In this document: one piece after another, positions 54,491-64,000 of the stretch
How the letters are laid out: each line of letters starts with the position of its first letter
Numbering within the stretch: position 1 is the stretch's first letter
From: Furcasterigmium furcatum
Taxonomy: Eukaryota; Ascomycota; Sordariomycetes; Glomerellales; Plectosphaerellaceae
Assembly (NCBI GenBank): GCA_001599815.1
Contig: BCIA01000001.1
Span: forward strand, 124,001-188,000
Reading direction: 5' to 3'
DNA length: 64,000 nt
Notes under the pieces: model-generated
What the model was told of the DNA's origin: nothing
Database searches by the model: none
The model's input: only the letters and a program-made list of their open reading frames with translations
Made by a program: the position numbers and the translations under genes

Positions 54491-56224
54491 CGTGCCGGCG
54501 TATTTCGTTGATATGTAGCTGCTCCTCGGGGCTTTTCTGTGTCTCAGAACTCATGTGAAAACGGGCATCTGAGAGGAACAGCAGAAGGCTATTTATACTG
54601 TTCATCCGCCGCGATCACGCCCCATCGGGGACCCAGCTCACAGACACGCCTGGAGCAAAAGAACCCACTGAAAGAGCCATTCCTGCTTTGGCACCTAGTC
54701 CCTGCTGAATTACAAGGCTAAGAGCCAGGGACAGAGCTGTCCGCGTTGCCCGTTATCGGCTGCGAGCCAGCGTGATGCTCCGCTGTGATTGCGTGCTCGC
54801 TTGCTCGGCCCAGCTGGATTGTCTAGTCTCGCCGCCATACCACAGGGGCGACAGGGGCAATTTCGAGTCCGTCGACCCATCATGGGCATTATGTCCGTGA
54901 AAACGCCGGTCGAGTTAGACCGTCGAGCCGACGCTGATGATGATGCAAGCCACCTGAAGACACTGGGGTGCGACTCACCACCAAGGCCATCGGGTTCTTC
55001 GGCCGCCTTTATCACGTCTCGTTTCGTGAAATCCGGCTGTGAAGTGATGAAAAGCTCACAACTTGACTCTGGGGGAAAGCTTGATCCGTCAAACGTCATC
55101 TCCCCGATTTCCGTAATGACTCTTATTTCTTCAATATTAATTTCTTTGCGGAATCGAGGTGAGCAGCCCCTGCGAAGCGCCTCATCAAGCATCGTCGGCA
55201 AAGTCTCTCACTTCACGACATCTAAGTCTCAGACATCACCATGGATAATGCCAATAGTATCAAGGTCAGGCTCAGCAATATTCAGACCAAGCCCATGAAT
55301 GTTCAAGCAAACATCCGAGCAGGTTACTGAAAACTACCAACAAAGATGAAAAGGACCGCTATGAGAAAAGTCAAGTCGAGTCATTCAAACCCAGAGATGG
55401 CCACCAGGAGGTGATTATCGGATCAAATAAGGCAATTCAGATCCGCCAGGGAAGGTTGACCATCCTAGAACGGAAGGTTGGCATTGCGAAACGACATACG
55501 GCAGTTCATAAACTACTGCCTCAGCATATAGGTACCTAAGCTACGGGAATCGAACAGAAAATAGTAATGGATTCGCGGCACACAGGCAAACACGATGAAC
55601 GAGAAGTAGTAGATCACAAGCCGAAATGACTTGCAAAGTTCTGCGTCAAGTTTATTACTCCCCCTCTCCGACACTCGTCATGGGTGAATCATTGCCGGGT
55701 TCTCGACTACTTACAGCTCACAAGAAGTTACTTTCGTGAGTAGGCATCCTCTCTTCGCTGTCAACCCTTGGAGGTGAGCATGGGAGAATCTGCTAACCAG
55801 AGGGCTCTTGGACGTAGCTTCGAGCTCAACCCACCCAGTGCATGAGAGTTTATCTCAAGGCGGATTTGAAATGGTGAAATGGGATAGGCCGCTACTGAAT
55901 GTTTGGTGGGGGAGGGAATCAGGACCTGAAATTGATTTTTATTCGTGGATGCCTCGCTCAACGCCTCAAATTGGTGCCCTCATGCTCGAGCTCCAGGTGG
56001 ATGGAGCGCTATACCCAGACGGGGCAATATTGGGAGAAGTGTCAGTGATTCTGGCGCATGCCCACAGAGTCTAGTCTATATCGGGGCAATATCTGGAGAA
56101 GCCCACCAGCGTGTAAGTCGAGCATCGTCTCGGGGACTGTCATAAAAGAATCACTTCCGCCCTTCCTCTGCTGCCCGCGGCGCCGTGGTCCATGAACACA
56201 CCCTCACACTCACCTTAACAAGCA
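54491..56224. other. Large intergenic region, no gene assigned
   Basis: About 1.7 kb between divergent genes. The stretch 55258-55539 (+) is open for 94 codons, Lys/Gln/Arg-rich, without an ATG in frame, and a well-placed ATG at 55241 (ACCATGG) opens a separate 28-codon frame. The 54.7-55.2 kb minus frame is Arg/Pro-rich. Neither can be defended as a gene. The DNA around 55.0-55.7 kb is visibly richer in A/T than gene regions. Confidence 0.45.
54590..54597 (-). promoter_or_regulatory. TATA box of the SVOP/NiaP-like transporter
   Basis: TATAAATA on the minus strand lies 100 bp before the ATG at 54490. Confidence 0.5.
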
Positions 56225-57263
56225 ATGGCCTGCACTCACAACAACACCGCCAACGTCTTCCCCACCGAAGCCGGCACGTCGCTCCAGAGCGTCGACGCCT
56301 CCAACCCCTCCACCGACGCCGCCCTCCTCGAGTCCATCCTCCACCGCGACGGCGCCGTCCTCGTGCGCAACCTCGTCCCGCGCCCCCTCTGCCAGCAGCT
56401 CCGCGCCGACCTCAAGCCCTCCTTCGACGCCGACCAAGCCGACGGCGCCGGCTTCTTCCCCAAGACCACCAAGCGCGCCTTCAGCATCCTCTCCCACTCG
56501 GACGCCTGCGCCGAGCTCGTCGTGAACCCCCTTTTCCAGAGCGTCGCGCACCGCGTGCTCGAGAGCAGGTACCGCTACTGGGAGGGCCAGCAGCAGCTCG
56601 AGGTCGTGGGGAAGCCGCAGATCGCCAGCATCGTCGGCTTCCGCGTCGAGCCGGGCGGCAAGCAGCAGGCACTGCACCGCGACGATGCGGACTACCACCC
56701 CAAGAACTGCGACATGCCGGTCATGCTGGGGTGTGTGACTGTGGGTGATGATCCTGTCTGCTGATTACATGCCGTAGAGGTAGCTGACCGACCATCTCAA
56801 GGCACTAACCAAGACAACGAAGGAGAACGGCGCAACGATCGTGATCCCAAAGAGCCATCTTTGGGGCCCGGACCGGTGCCCTTTGGACCACGAGGCTGTC
56901 CCCGGGGAGCTGGACGTCGGGGACGCCATGATCTTCTTCGGCAATGCGTATCACGCAGGAGGCGCCAACGTCACCAGGTGAGTCGGGTCCCTGATGCCCC
57001 TGCCGCCTTTGCTAGGCTGAGACGCGAACAGAGACGACGCCCGCGAGACGGTCGGTGTGTTCATGTGCAAGGGCACGTTGCGCCAGGAAGAGAACCAGTA
57101 CCTGGAACTTCCGCCAGACGTCGCCAAGACGAGGGGCTTCTCGCCGGAGCTGCTGCGGCTCCTGGGGTATGGCATCTGCCGGCCCGCGCTGGGTCTGTAC
57201 AAGTACAAGGATCCGATGGAGGCCATTTTCGGGGTGATGGACGAGCATACCGTGCGCAGATGA
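56225..57263 (+). CDS. PhyH-family Fe(II)/2-oxoglutarate-dependent dioxygenase
   Basis: Exons 56225-56740, 56802-56977 and 57032-57263 give 307 residues. The iron ligands of the PhyH facial triad are His151 and Asp153 in LHRDDADYH and the distal His223 in GNAYHAGG, followed by TRDDARETVGVF with the Arg (about 235) that would bind 2-oxoglutarate. The region ALTKTTKENGATIVIPKSH after the first intron is standard. I chose the first donor as GTGGGT at 56741, which keeps GCVTALTKTT; GTGTGT ten bases earlier would also keep frame. Fungal members hydroxylate or epoxidise alkaloids, meroterpenoids and toxins, or fatty acyl-CoA. The substrate here is unknown. It is convergent with a Zn2Cys6 regulator 29 bp away. 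Confidence 0.92.
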
Positions 57264-57292
57264 CCGCGCACCCGAAAGGTTCCTGGCGGTCC

Positions 57293-58871
57293 TCAGACGG
57301 GAATGATGCGGCGGCCGTCTTCCTCCCATTGCTTCGCCTGGGGCCGCCAGTCGGTGCTGGGGCCGTTCCAGAATGTTCTGAGAAAGTCGAGTGTATCCAT
57401 ATGGTGTCTGGAGTTGGTGGCCCTGAAAATGCTAAGAAATACATTTGCTACGATGGATTGGGAGTTGTTGTCACCGTGACTCTCGAAGCCCGCGACGAGA
57501 GCAGGCCAGGGCAGGTTCTGGATCCAGGCCGTCTCGTCCTCGAATTCGACCAGCTGGCTGGTCAGACGTGCCGACAGGAAGGCCCTCTCGATAGACGCGA
57601 CCGGGTCTGCAGACGCCGAGTCCAGACATTGATGAAAGTATAGCAGAGCACAGTTGTGGTATGTCTCGACCAGCCGCACAAAGTCTCGCCGCACCAAGGA
57701 CTCGCCCAGCCTGAGTCTCGTTGCCGCCATGAGCGTCGATGCCCTCGCTTGCTCAAAGTCTGCCCTGACCGTGTTGATGCTGGGGAAGTTTGATGCCGCC
57801 ACACCTGGATCAGTGGACCACCATGTGCTGGCAATGCCCCGAGATACCATGATCACGCGATGCAAGAGCGACAGGTACTCAGTGAACAAGTCCTCTCCAG
57901 CTTCTCGTGCCGGGACAATGACTCTCTTCAGATCCTCCACGTCGAAAGAGGTCGTCGCCGCCAGCACATCATGAATGGAGAGCTGATTGCGGAGGAACGT
58001 GAAAAGCCGGCTGCCCGTCGCCCCCTGGGTAGAACCAAAAATGTTGACAATGGTCCTCGCAGCTCGTCTGTGGCATTCCGCCGCCTCAACCCGTGATCGC
58101 GCCATCTCGTAGCAGGTCATCATCAGCATCGACGCCAGCATGCACTCGGCGTTGACGATGTCCTCGCCGGTGTTCAGATCTGCGCCAGTCGTCAAACGTC
58201 GGGTCAGGTCGCCGGCGCTTTGCTGGAGGATGCTGAGGCATGCGTCCCGCGCGGCCTCGGGGAAGTCGATGGACGACGACGCTTGAGCGGCGCCGTGCTG
58301 GGCCGATATGGCTGCCACGGCTAACCGGAGGCCGGGGTTGAGCTCGACAAGCGGTAGGACACGCCGGCGATACTCGTTCTCGTCCGAGTCGAGCCAGACC
58401 ATGAGCCCTGCGATGGCGTTGCTGTAATATTCGACGTAATCTGCCGACGGGACCCTGGCTTCCAGCTCAGGCGGCAGGCGGAGCGCGAGCGCGAGGCTTC
58501 CCTCATCACGGGGTCTCTGGGGCCCTGAAGTTCGACGAGATGCCAAACTTGATGAATTCGAAGGGCCGGGCTGCTCGTCCAGCCCCTCCGTGGTGGATGA
58601 TGACACCGGCCTCCGGTGGCCTCTTGAGGCGACACCGCCTACCCAGCGCAGTCGTCGGCCGTAGCCAGGACACTCGAGTCCTTTCTTGGTACACTTCTGG
58701 CAGGAGGGACGGCTGAGGTCGCAGATGATCCGGCGTCGATCACAAGTCTTGCAACCTGCAGGGGTCAGTAATCGGCCAGAAAGAAGGTCGATCGAGGGGC
58801 TCACCTTTCGCCGAGTCACGGCCAGTAGGTCGCCGTAGCTTCTCGCGAGACCGCCCAGATTCCTCGGTCAT
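57293..58871 (-). CDS. Zn2Cys6 transcription factor (fungal_trans_2/DUF3468-type)
   Basis: Exons 58805-58871 and 57293-58755 give 509 residues. The start at 58871 is the only in-frame ATG upstream of the cluster. Zinc ligands are Cys24, 27, 34, 41, 44 and 51 (CX2CX6CX6CX2CX6C), and PGYG after the cluster is typical of this subfamily. The rest is alpha-helical and hydrophobic with LALALRLPPEL, ADYVEYYSNAIAGLMVWL, RAAFEVLEMTCY-like MMTCYEMARSR and DLLRTFWNG-type motifs in the C-terminal domain. It is likely a nuclear regulator. It is convergent with, and almost overlapping, the PhyH dioxygenase, so the two 3' UTRs must overlap. Confidence 0.9.
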
Positions 58872-59484
58872 ACTGGCCACGAGGTTGATCAACCCAACAT
58901 TGAGTCCTGATGATGCAGTTGGAGAGTCTGGGTTCAAGGTTTGGAGGAGTGAATTGAGTCAAAAGTTCGCCCCCAAGTGGGGAATCCAACACTAATGGCT
59001 TCAACTCTTCCAGCACCCTGCATCAGTAGCTGGAAGCTCGCGGTCCGGGCAGCCAAGAAGTATCGCTGAGCCGTATTATACATTCAGGACAGTACTCTAC
59101 AATTCATCGCCCTGCGGCGCCGTTGCCTCTTCGAGTAGGTAAAGACCCAGCACGCCTGCGCTCCCCGTTCGCAAGCAAACCTTTTCATTCTCCCGGCGTG
59201 GTTTCTGCTCAACGCCGGGAACCAAGTGACTACCTCCCCACGCCCGGACTGCCCGCGCTCGTTGCGCCCACTGGAGGGCCCCGATGCCCGACGATCAAGG
59301 CAGAATCTCCCTTCAGAGAGCGCGGCGAGTCTCCTCAGCCATATGCCTGTTGTCTGCCTCAGCCAGTTCACGTCGTCGCGAAGCGAGTCCCCCCCTCTGC
59401 AGCGGCCCATGCGGCCGACGCGCTGCCAAAATTACCAGAGATATTCGCCAGGTGATGCATGCAATCACACTTCCTTCCTAGGGA
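58872..59484. other. Intergenic, no gene seen
   Basis: About 610 bp. It holds the promoter of the Zn2Cys6 regulator and the 3' UTR of the BET protein. No gene is seen. Confidence 0.45.
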
Positions 59485-62303
59485 TCACTCCTCTTCCGAG
59501 TCCGAAGAGTCCTCGCGCAGCGGGTGGAGCGGCATCTCAGGCTCACGGTCGGGCTCCTGACCCGGCGCCTGATATGACTGCTTGAGGCGCTCCAGCTCCG
59601 CGATGCGTGCCTCCTGTTCCCGGGCGTTCATCGGCTTGTTCTTCTTGGGCTTGCTGCCCTTGGCCTGCTTGGCGGTCCCGTTGCTCGCCGGCGAGGCCTC
59701 ACGCTCTCGCTCCCGTGAGGGGATCTGAGCGGCGAAGCCCGGCAGCACCTTTTTCAGTAGGTCCCAGAGCTTGTGCAGGGCATCGTTGCTGAGTTGATCA
59801 ATCTCCAACTCGAGCTCTCCACTGTCGTTTTCCTGCGGGCCTGTTAGTTTGGGGTTTCCATGGCTGGATGTTTGCACGTTGGGACTTACCGATTGTCCTG
59901 TATCCTTCTTGATGATGTCGATGGCCTTGGTGATGTTCGACTCATCGAGATCGTTGATACCGTTAGCGATTGCATCTTTCTCGACCTGGGTCATCGTCCG
60001 CTTCTTCTTGGGCGCTCCTCCAGATTTCCTGGCAGGGGCCGCGCCGGGTTTCTTGCCGCCGCCACCGCCGCCGGCGCTGGGCTTGGCCCTGCCGCCGGCC
60101 TTTGCGGACTTGCTCTTGGCCGGCTTCTCCGCCTTGACGGCGGGGGCCTTCTCCTTCTCTTCGATGAGACGCTTTCGGATCGCGCTGATCACGGTCCGCT
60201 GCACGTCAATCATCGTCTCGTCGGAACCCTCCGTGTTAATGAGCATCTCGGACAGCTTGGTCGCCTCATCGTGCAGACGCTTCTCGAGCTGTGAAACGGC
60301 GGCGCTGGTGACAACCTTGGCGGCGGGGGCCGGCTCGTCCTCGTCGGACTCGTCCTCGCTCTCGCCGCTGGAGTCGGCGTCGACCATCTTGCTGGGGGTG
60401 TTCTTCGCGAGCCACTGATCCTTCTTGGCCCACTGCGACTTTGCCAACTCACCCAGCTGGTTTGCCTGGAACGTGACGGGGTGATCGGGGCCGTTGAACT
60501 TGGCGCAGTTGGCGATGATGAGCTTCACGTCCTGCTGGACCTGTTGCAGGGCCTGGTACTCTCCGGAAACGAGCTTGCTCTTGATCGTGCTCAGGTCCAT
60601 CGGCTTCTTAATGATGGACCAGTAATTGGGGATCTGCAGCGCGACAGGGTCGACAGGGGCCACGAACGGGCTGTTGGTGATCTCGTGTTTGGGATCCATG
60701 AGCTCGTTGACCATGTCGTAGGCGAACTGCAGCTCGAGCGGCAGCTTCTTCTTGTTGAAGTTCTGCATCGCCGTGTAGTCGATGTCCCTGTTCTTGGGCG
60801 GGTGGATTGTGCGTTTTGGCCGGTCGTTCTCGTTCTGCGTAGAAGCCCGTCTCACCTGCGGCACGCCACCCGGAGGGACAGCATAGGCCTCGGCCTCAAC
60901 CCGAGTCGAGGGACTAGCTGGAGCCGGGCGCGACTCTTTCTTAGGCGGCGGCGGAGGAGGTGCTGCCTGCGGGGCGGCACGCGGCTCCGTGTGTCTCGTG
61001 GGGTTGTGTTTCGCCGGGGCCTTGAACTTAGGGGGCTCGTCGGCAGGGACCTCGATGAGCTTGTTCCAGATTTGCTCGACGGCGTGCTTTCCGGATATGG
61101 TCACATCGTGCATCGCACCGTTGTAGACGTAGGTGTTGTAGTACAGCAGCACGAGGTCCCCCTTCAGATCGCCGAGGGTCTTATAAATGGTTTGATCGCG
61201 CAGGTTCCGCTCCATCAGGCCGATGTCCATAGGCTTCTCAACCCGCGCGATGTAGTTATCAGCGAGAACGGGCCAGAGCTTGGCAACGGCATCACGGAAA
61301 CCCACGCCAGCCTTTGTCTTCTTAGCACCGGCGAAGATGCGCCGGTACTCTCGAATGCGATGACCCGTGATCTCCCTGTTGTTGGCTTCTTCGTCGTTCC
61401 ATTGATGCAGTCCCCTGAAGACACCATCGATGACGTCCTTGGCGCTCTTGGTCTGCACTTCGGAGACCGGGGCAGCGGAGGGTTCGGGAGCTGGCGCCTG
61501 CGACGTTTCGTCCTCGGACGGTTCCGTCTTGGCGCGCTTTGCGGCAGGCTCGTCGGACGCATCGTCCTCACGCTCACGGGCGACCTTGGTGGGCGGCACA
61601 TCGCTCATCGCAACGTCGCCGTCGTGCTCGTCCTTGCCGTCGATGGCAAGCTGGGATAAACTAGCGGGCTGAGCGTCGTCCTGCGCCGGCGGTGCCGCAG
61701 TGTCTGCGGGTTTGGTTTCCTCGGCAGCAGGCTCGGGTTTTGAAGGTGCAGGAGCGTCTTCCATCTCGACATCCTTCTTCGGCTCTTCAGGCACCGGGCC
61801 CTCCGGTGACTTGGGTGCCTCAGGTGCCTTGACAGGTTCAACCGGGGGCTCCGCGGGGGGCGAGGGCGGCGTTGCCTTCTTCGCTTCCTTCTCGCCAGTA
61901 GCCTCGGCAGGTTCTGTCGCGTCGTCCATGTCAACGTCTTCCGGCGCACTCAGTGATGTATCCTGCGTCTGTGAGGTCTCGACCTGCGTCGTTTCGGCGG
62001 TGTCTGGCTCATCCGGCTTTGCGCTGATGGACTGGTTGGACGTTACGGCGTCGGTGTTTTGCGTCTCGTGGCCTGCGACAGCATCGGCATCGGGGGGGCT
62101 GGGCTCGCTCTTGCCATTTGTCAAAGCAGGGGGGGAAGCGTGACTGCAGCAGGTCAGCAAAGTGAAGATGATGAAAGGAAGGATGCGCAACGGCGCATGG
62201 AAACATACCCGTTGGTCTCGGGCTTGTCGTCATTTTCAAGGACAGGATCGGCGGCGGCAGGTTTGGCGACCGCGGCGGCGGACTCTGGCTGAGGAGAAGC
62301 CAT
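59485..62303 (-). CDS. BDF1: BET-family double-bromodomain protein (Bdf1-like)
   Basis: Exons 62209-62303, 59890-62143 and 59485-59832 give 898 residues. The N-terminal third is disordered, Pro/Glu/Ala-rich. Bromodomain 1 starts around DVIDGVFRGLHQW and is diverged: the ZA loop has FRDAVAKLWPVLADNYIARVEKPMDIG, and the acetyl-lysine-binding Asn is in YYNTYVYNG. Bromodomain 2 is canonical, with FVAPVDPVALQIPNYWSIIKKPMDLSTIKSKL and CAKFNGPDHPVTFQ. The ET domain follows (TQVEKDAIANGIN, ELELEIDQLSNDALHKLW), then a basic and then acidic tail (DSSDSEEE). It reads acetylated histone H4 in transcription and silencing control. A 57-bp intron (59833-59889) is a multiple of three, so intron retention keeps the frame. 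Confidence 0.93.
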
Positions 62304-64000
62304 GACTGCCATTCGCAGGACCGGGTGGGAAAGAGGTGGTCGGTTAACGTGCGCAGGCCTTCATGAATTGCGCCGCTGGTTATAGGATCCGAGCGCGTGT
62401 GAGAAGGGACTGAGGCTGCGCGCCGAGGGTTGTTTAAGTAGCCGAAGCGAGGGCCAGCTGGTGGTGGGCTGAGTGAGGTGGCGATGGGAAGCTCGAGTAG
62501 TTGGTCGCGGAAGGCGACGGTGGTGGCGGAAATCGCGATGGGGTGCGCCTGGGGACGAATCGACGAAACCTATCGGGAAACTGAGCCTGGCGATTCCGCG
62601 ATCGCGCATGCGCCTTTGCAAATGGCTGGAGCTGTTGGCGGCGACGGGAGAGTCGTGATGGTGTCGTGAGTTGACGTATATTCGGGCGTTGGTCGCGTCA
62701 AGATGGCGGTTTGGCGCGTCGGTGTTGTGGATGCGCCGGCTGTCGGGGTATCGATTATAGTCGGCAGATTCAACGGATGACCCAATGAAGAATATATCGG
62801 AGGTTGCAGAGACGGGTTAAGGATCGGGCGGGATTGGAGTGGTTGCGGGAGTGAGGCCGGGTTTCCAAGATCGGGGTCGGGGTTTTGGGCCGGATCTCGT
62901 CGGTCGCGACCTGCGGAGGGAAAGCGCGTGCACGTCAGTGTTTTTGCCCGAAAAAGGCGGCGCGTGGTATTTATGAGAAGGTCGCAGGCACACCCCAAGG
63001 GGCCGGTTATCTGGCCTTATCGGGGCAAGAGCTTGTGGGCCAGAAAAATTTGGTTGGGCAGGAGCGCCCAGCGGGAGCTGGTCTGAGCGTCGAGTGACAA
63101 GGGTTCGAGGCAAACGAGGAGAAGAGAAGGAGATGTGGAAGGAACGGTTCGGGGGAGGGACAGCATAAAAATGTACAATTATGCTTTGTGGAGGGCGGGC
63201 AGCCAATAGGCGACGGAGACGACGGGTAGATGTGGAGACATGGTGGGGATCTCTGACGATGATGCGGCCTGGGAATGACGAGGCTGGCACATCGGGACGT
63301 GCCCAGTGGCTGGGAATTCGATGTGTGGCTGGTGGAGAGGGAACGGGGAGCGTGCGTTGGATTCGAGGAGAAGGCAAAAAGTTCAAACAGGAGGATCGAA
63401 GGGGACTGATGTGATACTCGATGCTTGCTCCAACTGGCGCCTCGTGAAGCGGAGCCCTCGAGGAGGTTTGAGAGCCGGCTGGCTGAGCCAAGCTCATCTC
63501 AGCCGCTCCAGCCACACAAGCCAACTGAGCATCATTGATCTCCCTCAGCTCAAGAGAGACCAAGGAGGGAACATTCTCGCAGAGACAGGAACGGACAACC
63601 GACAGACAGAAATGCGACGCACCTGTGATTGACAGCTCCTGGTGGTATCTGAGGCCAAGATGCGGTTTGCGATCAGGTGACAGGTCAGCTGATGGTGTGG
63701 AAGATGTAACCTCGTCTGGGCGGGAGCGAATGGAAAAAGCCGGGAATTCTGGAATCGGGAGCCACTTTGTATTTGTACCAAACAACAAGCCGTCGACGTC
63801 CCCCCCATCCCGGCCAGAGCCTCCTTGTTGTCCAATCATTGCCCTGCACTTGATTGAAGCTCAAACTAAATGCGGCTTAGCGCAGCACAGCATGCAACCC
63901 TGCACACCAGTTGAGTTTCAGCCAATCATCTTGGGAGTACTGTGCTGCTTTGGGCATCTGGGACTGCTAGTCCAATCATCGTTCCGTTTGCACATGATGA
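62304..64000. other. Promoter/leader of the BET gene, no independent gene seen
   Basis: About 1.7 kb to the right edge. On the BET strand a 340-codon open frame (62817-63839) exists but is Pro/Ser/Arg-rich, lacks any domain and sits where a long 5' leader of the BET gene is expected. I do not call it. No other gene is supported to the window end. Confidence 0.45.

Noticed and set aside
54710..55201. 163-codon minus-strand frame in the 54.5-56.2 kb gap
   Set aside because: No domain, no splice partners, Arg/Pro-rich second half; not enough to call a gene.
60481..61659. 392-codon plus-strand frame over the BET gene
   Set aside because: Antisense of a bromodomain-coding exon.
62817..63839. 340-codon minus-strand frame upstream of the BET gene
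   Set aside because: Low-complexity Pro/Ser/Arg sequence without domain; most likely the BET leader or promoter.
1..64000. Secondary-metabolite core enzymes (PKS, NRPS, terpene cyclase), CRISPR array, rRNA and transposase
   Set aside because: No motif for any of them was seen in any frame; methyltransferase, FAD and dioxygenase genes alone do not prove a biosynthetic cluster.

Overview
The window is nuclear DNA of a filamentous ascomycete (Pezizomycotina, most likely a plant-associated Sordariomycete; the class is inferred). Genes are monocistronic, lie on both strands, and are broken by 46-140 bp introns with GT..AG ends and CTAAC/CTGAC-type branch sites. Family content is also fungal: three Zn2Cys6 regulators, two LaeA-like methyltransferases, a cerato-platanin, a CBM1-bearing acetylxylan esterase, AAT-type amino-acid permeases, a Dal5-type transporter and a two-bromodomain BET protein. 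I rebuilt gene models by hand by joining frames across splice sites. Every multi-exon model given as a CDS closes in frame.

Layout. 0-9.6 kb: 5' part of a coiled-coil protein, an amidohydrolase, a Dal5-like transporter, a GFO/IDH/MocA oxidoreductase and a LaeA-like methyltransferase with eight exons. 9.8-22.7 kb: a Zn2Cys6 regulator, then a mirror-image block: class V PLP enzyme (-) | amino-acid permease 1 (+) | acetylxylan esterase (-) | amino-acid permease 2 (-) | class III aminotransferase (+). Each permease is head-to-head with a PLP enzyme, and the two permeases are paralogues with four shared intron positions. 22.8-30.4 kb: a scarred stretch with a 5'-truncated GPI-type protein abutting a 5'-truncated, frameshifted GH35 beta-galactosidase relic, an FAD monooxygenase with a probable GC-AG intron, a GT8-like transferase, and an aspartic-peptidase-like gene carrying a nonsense codon and a frameshift. 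31-46 kb: a small tail-anchored protein, cerato-platanin, a second Zn2Cys6 regulator, a zinc alcohol dehydrogenase, asparaginase II, an intronless M6 metalloprotease, beta-carbonic anhydrase and a second LaeA-like methyltransferase. 46-59 kb: a small secreted cysteine protein, two different FAD monooxygenases and an SVOP/NiaP-like transporter all on the minus strand, then a PhyH-type dioxygenase convergent with a third Zn2Cys6 regulator. 59.5-62.3 kb: the BET protein, followed by about 1.7 kb of apparent promoter/leader.

How the genes may work together (inference). The 12.6-22.7 kb block pairs amino-acid uptake with PLP chemistry and may handle a particular amino acid. The 48.5-58.9 kb block (two flavin hydroxylases, a small-organic-acid-type transporter, a 2-oxoglutarate dioxygenase and a regulator) resembles an aromatic-compound catabolic or tailoring group; no PKS, NRPS or terpene cyclase is present here. 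Plant-interaction functions (acetylxylan esterase, cerato-platanin, a small secreted protein) are scattered. I saw no tRNA, rRNA, CRISPR array or intact transposon.
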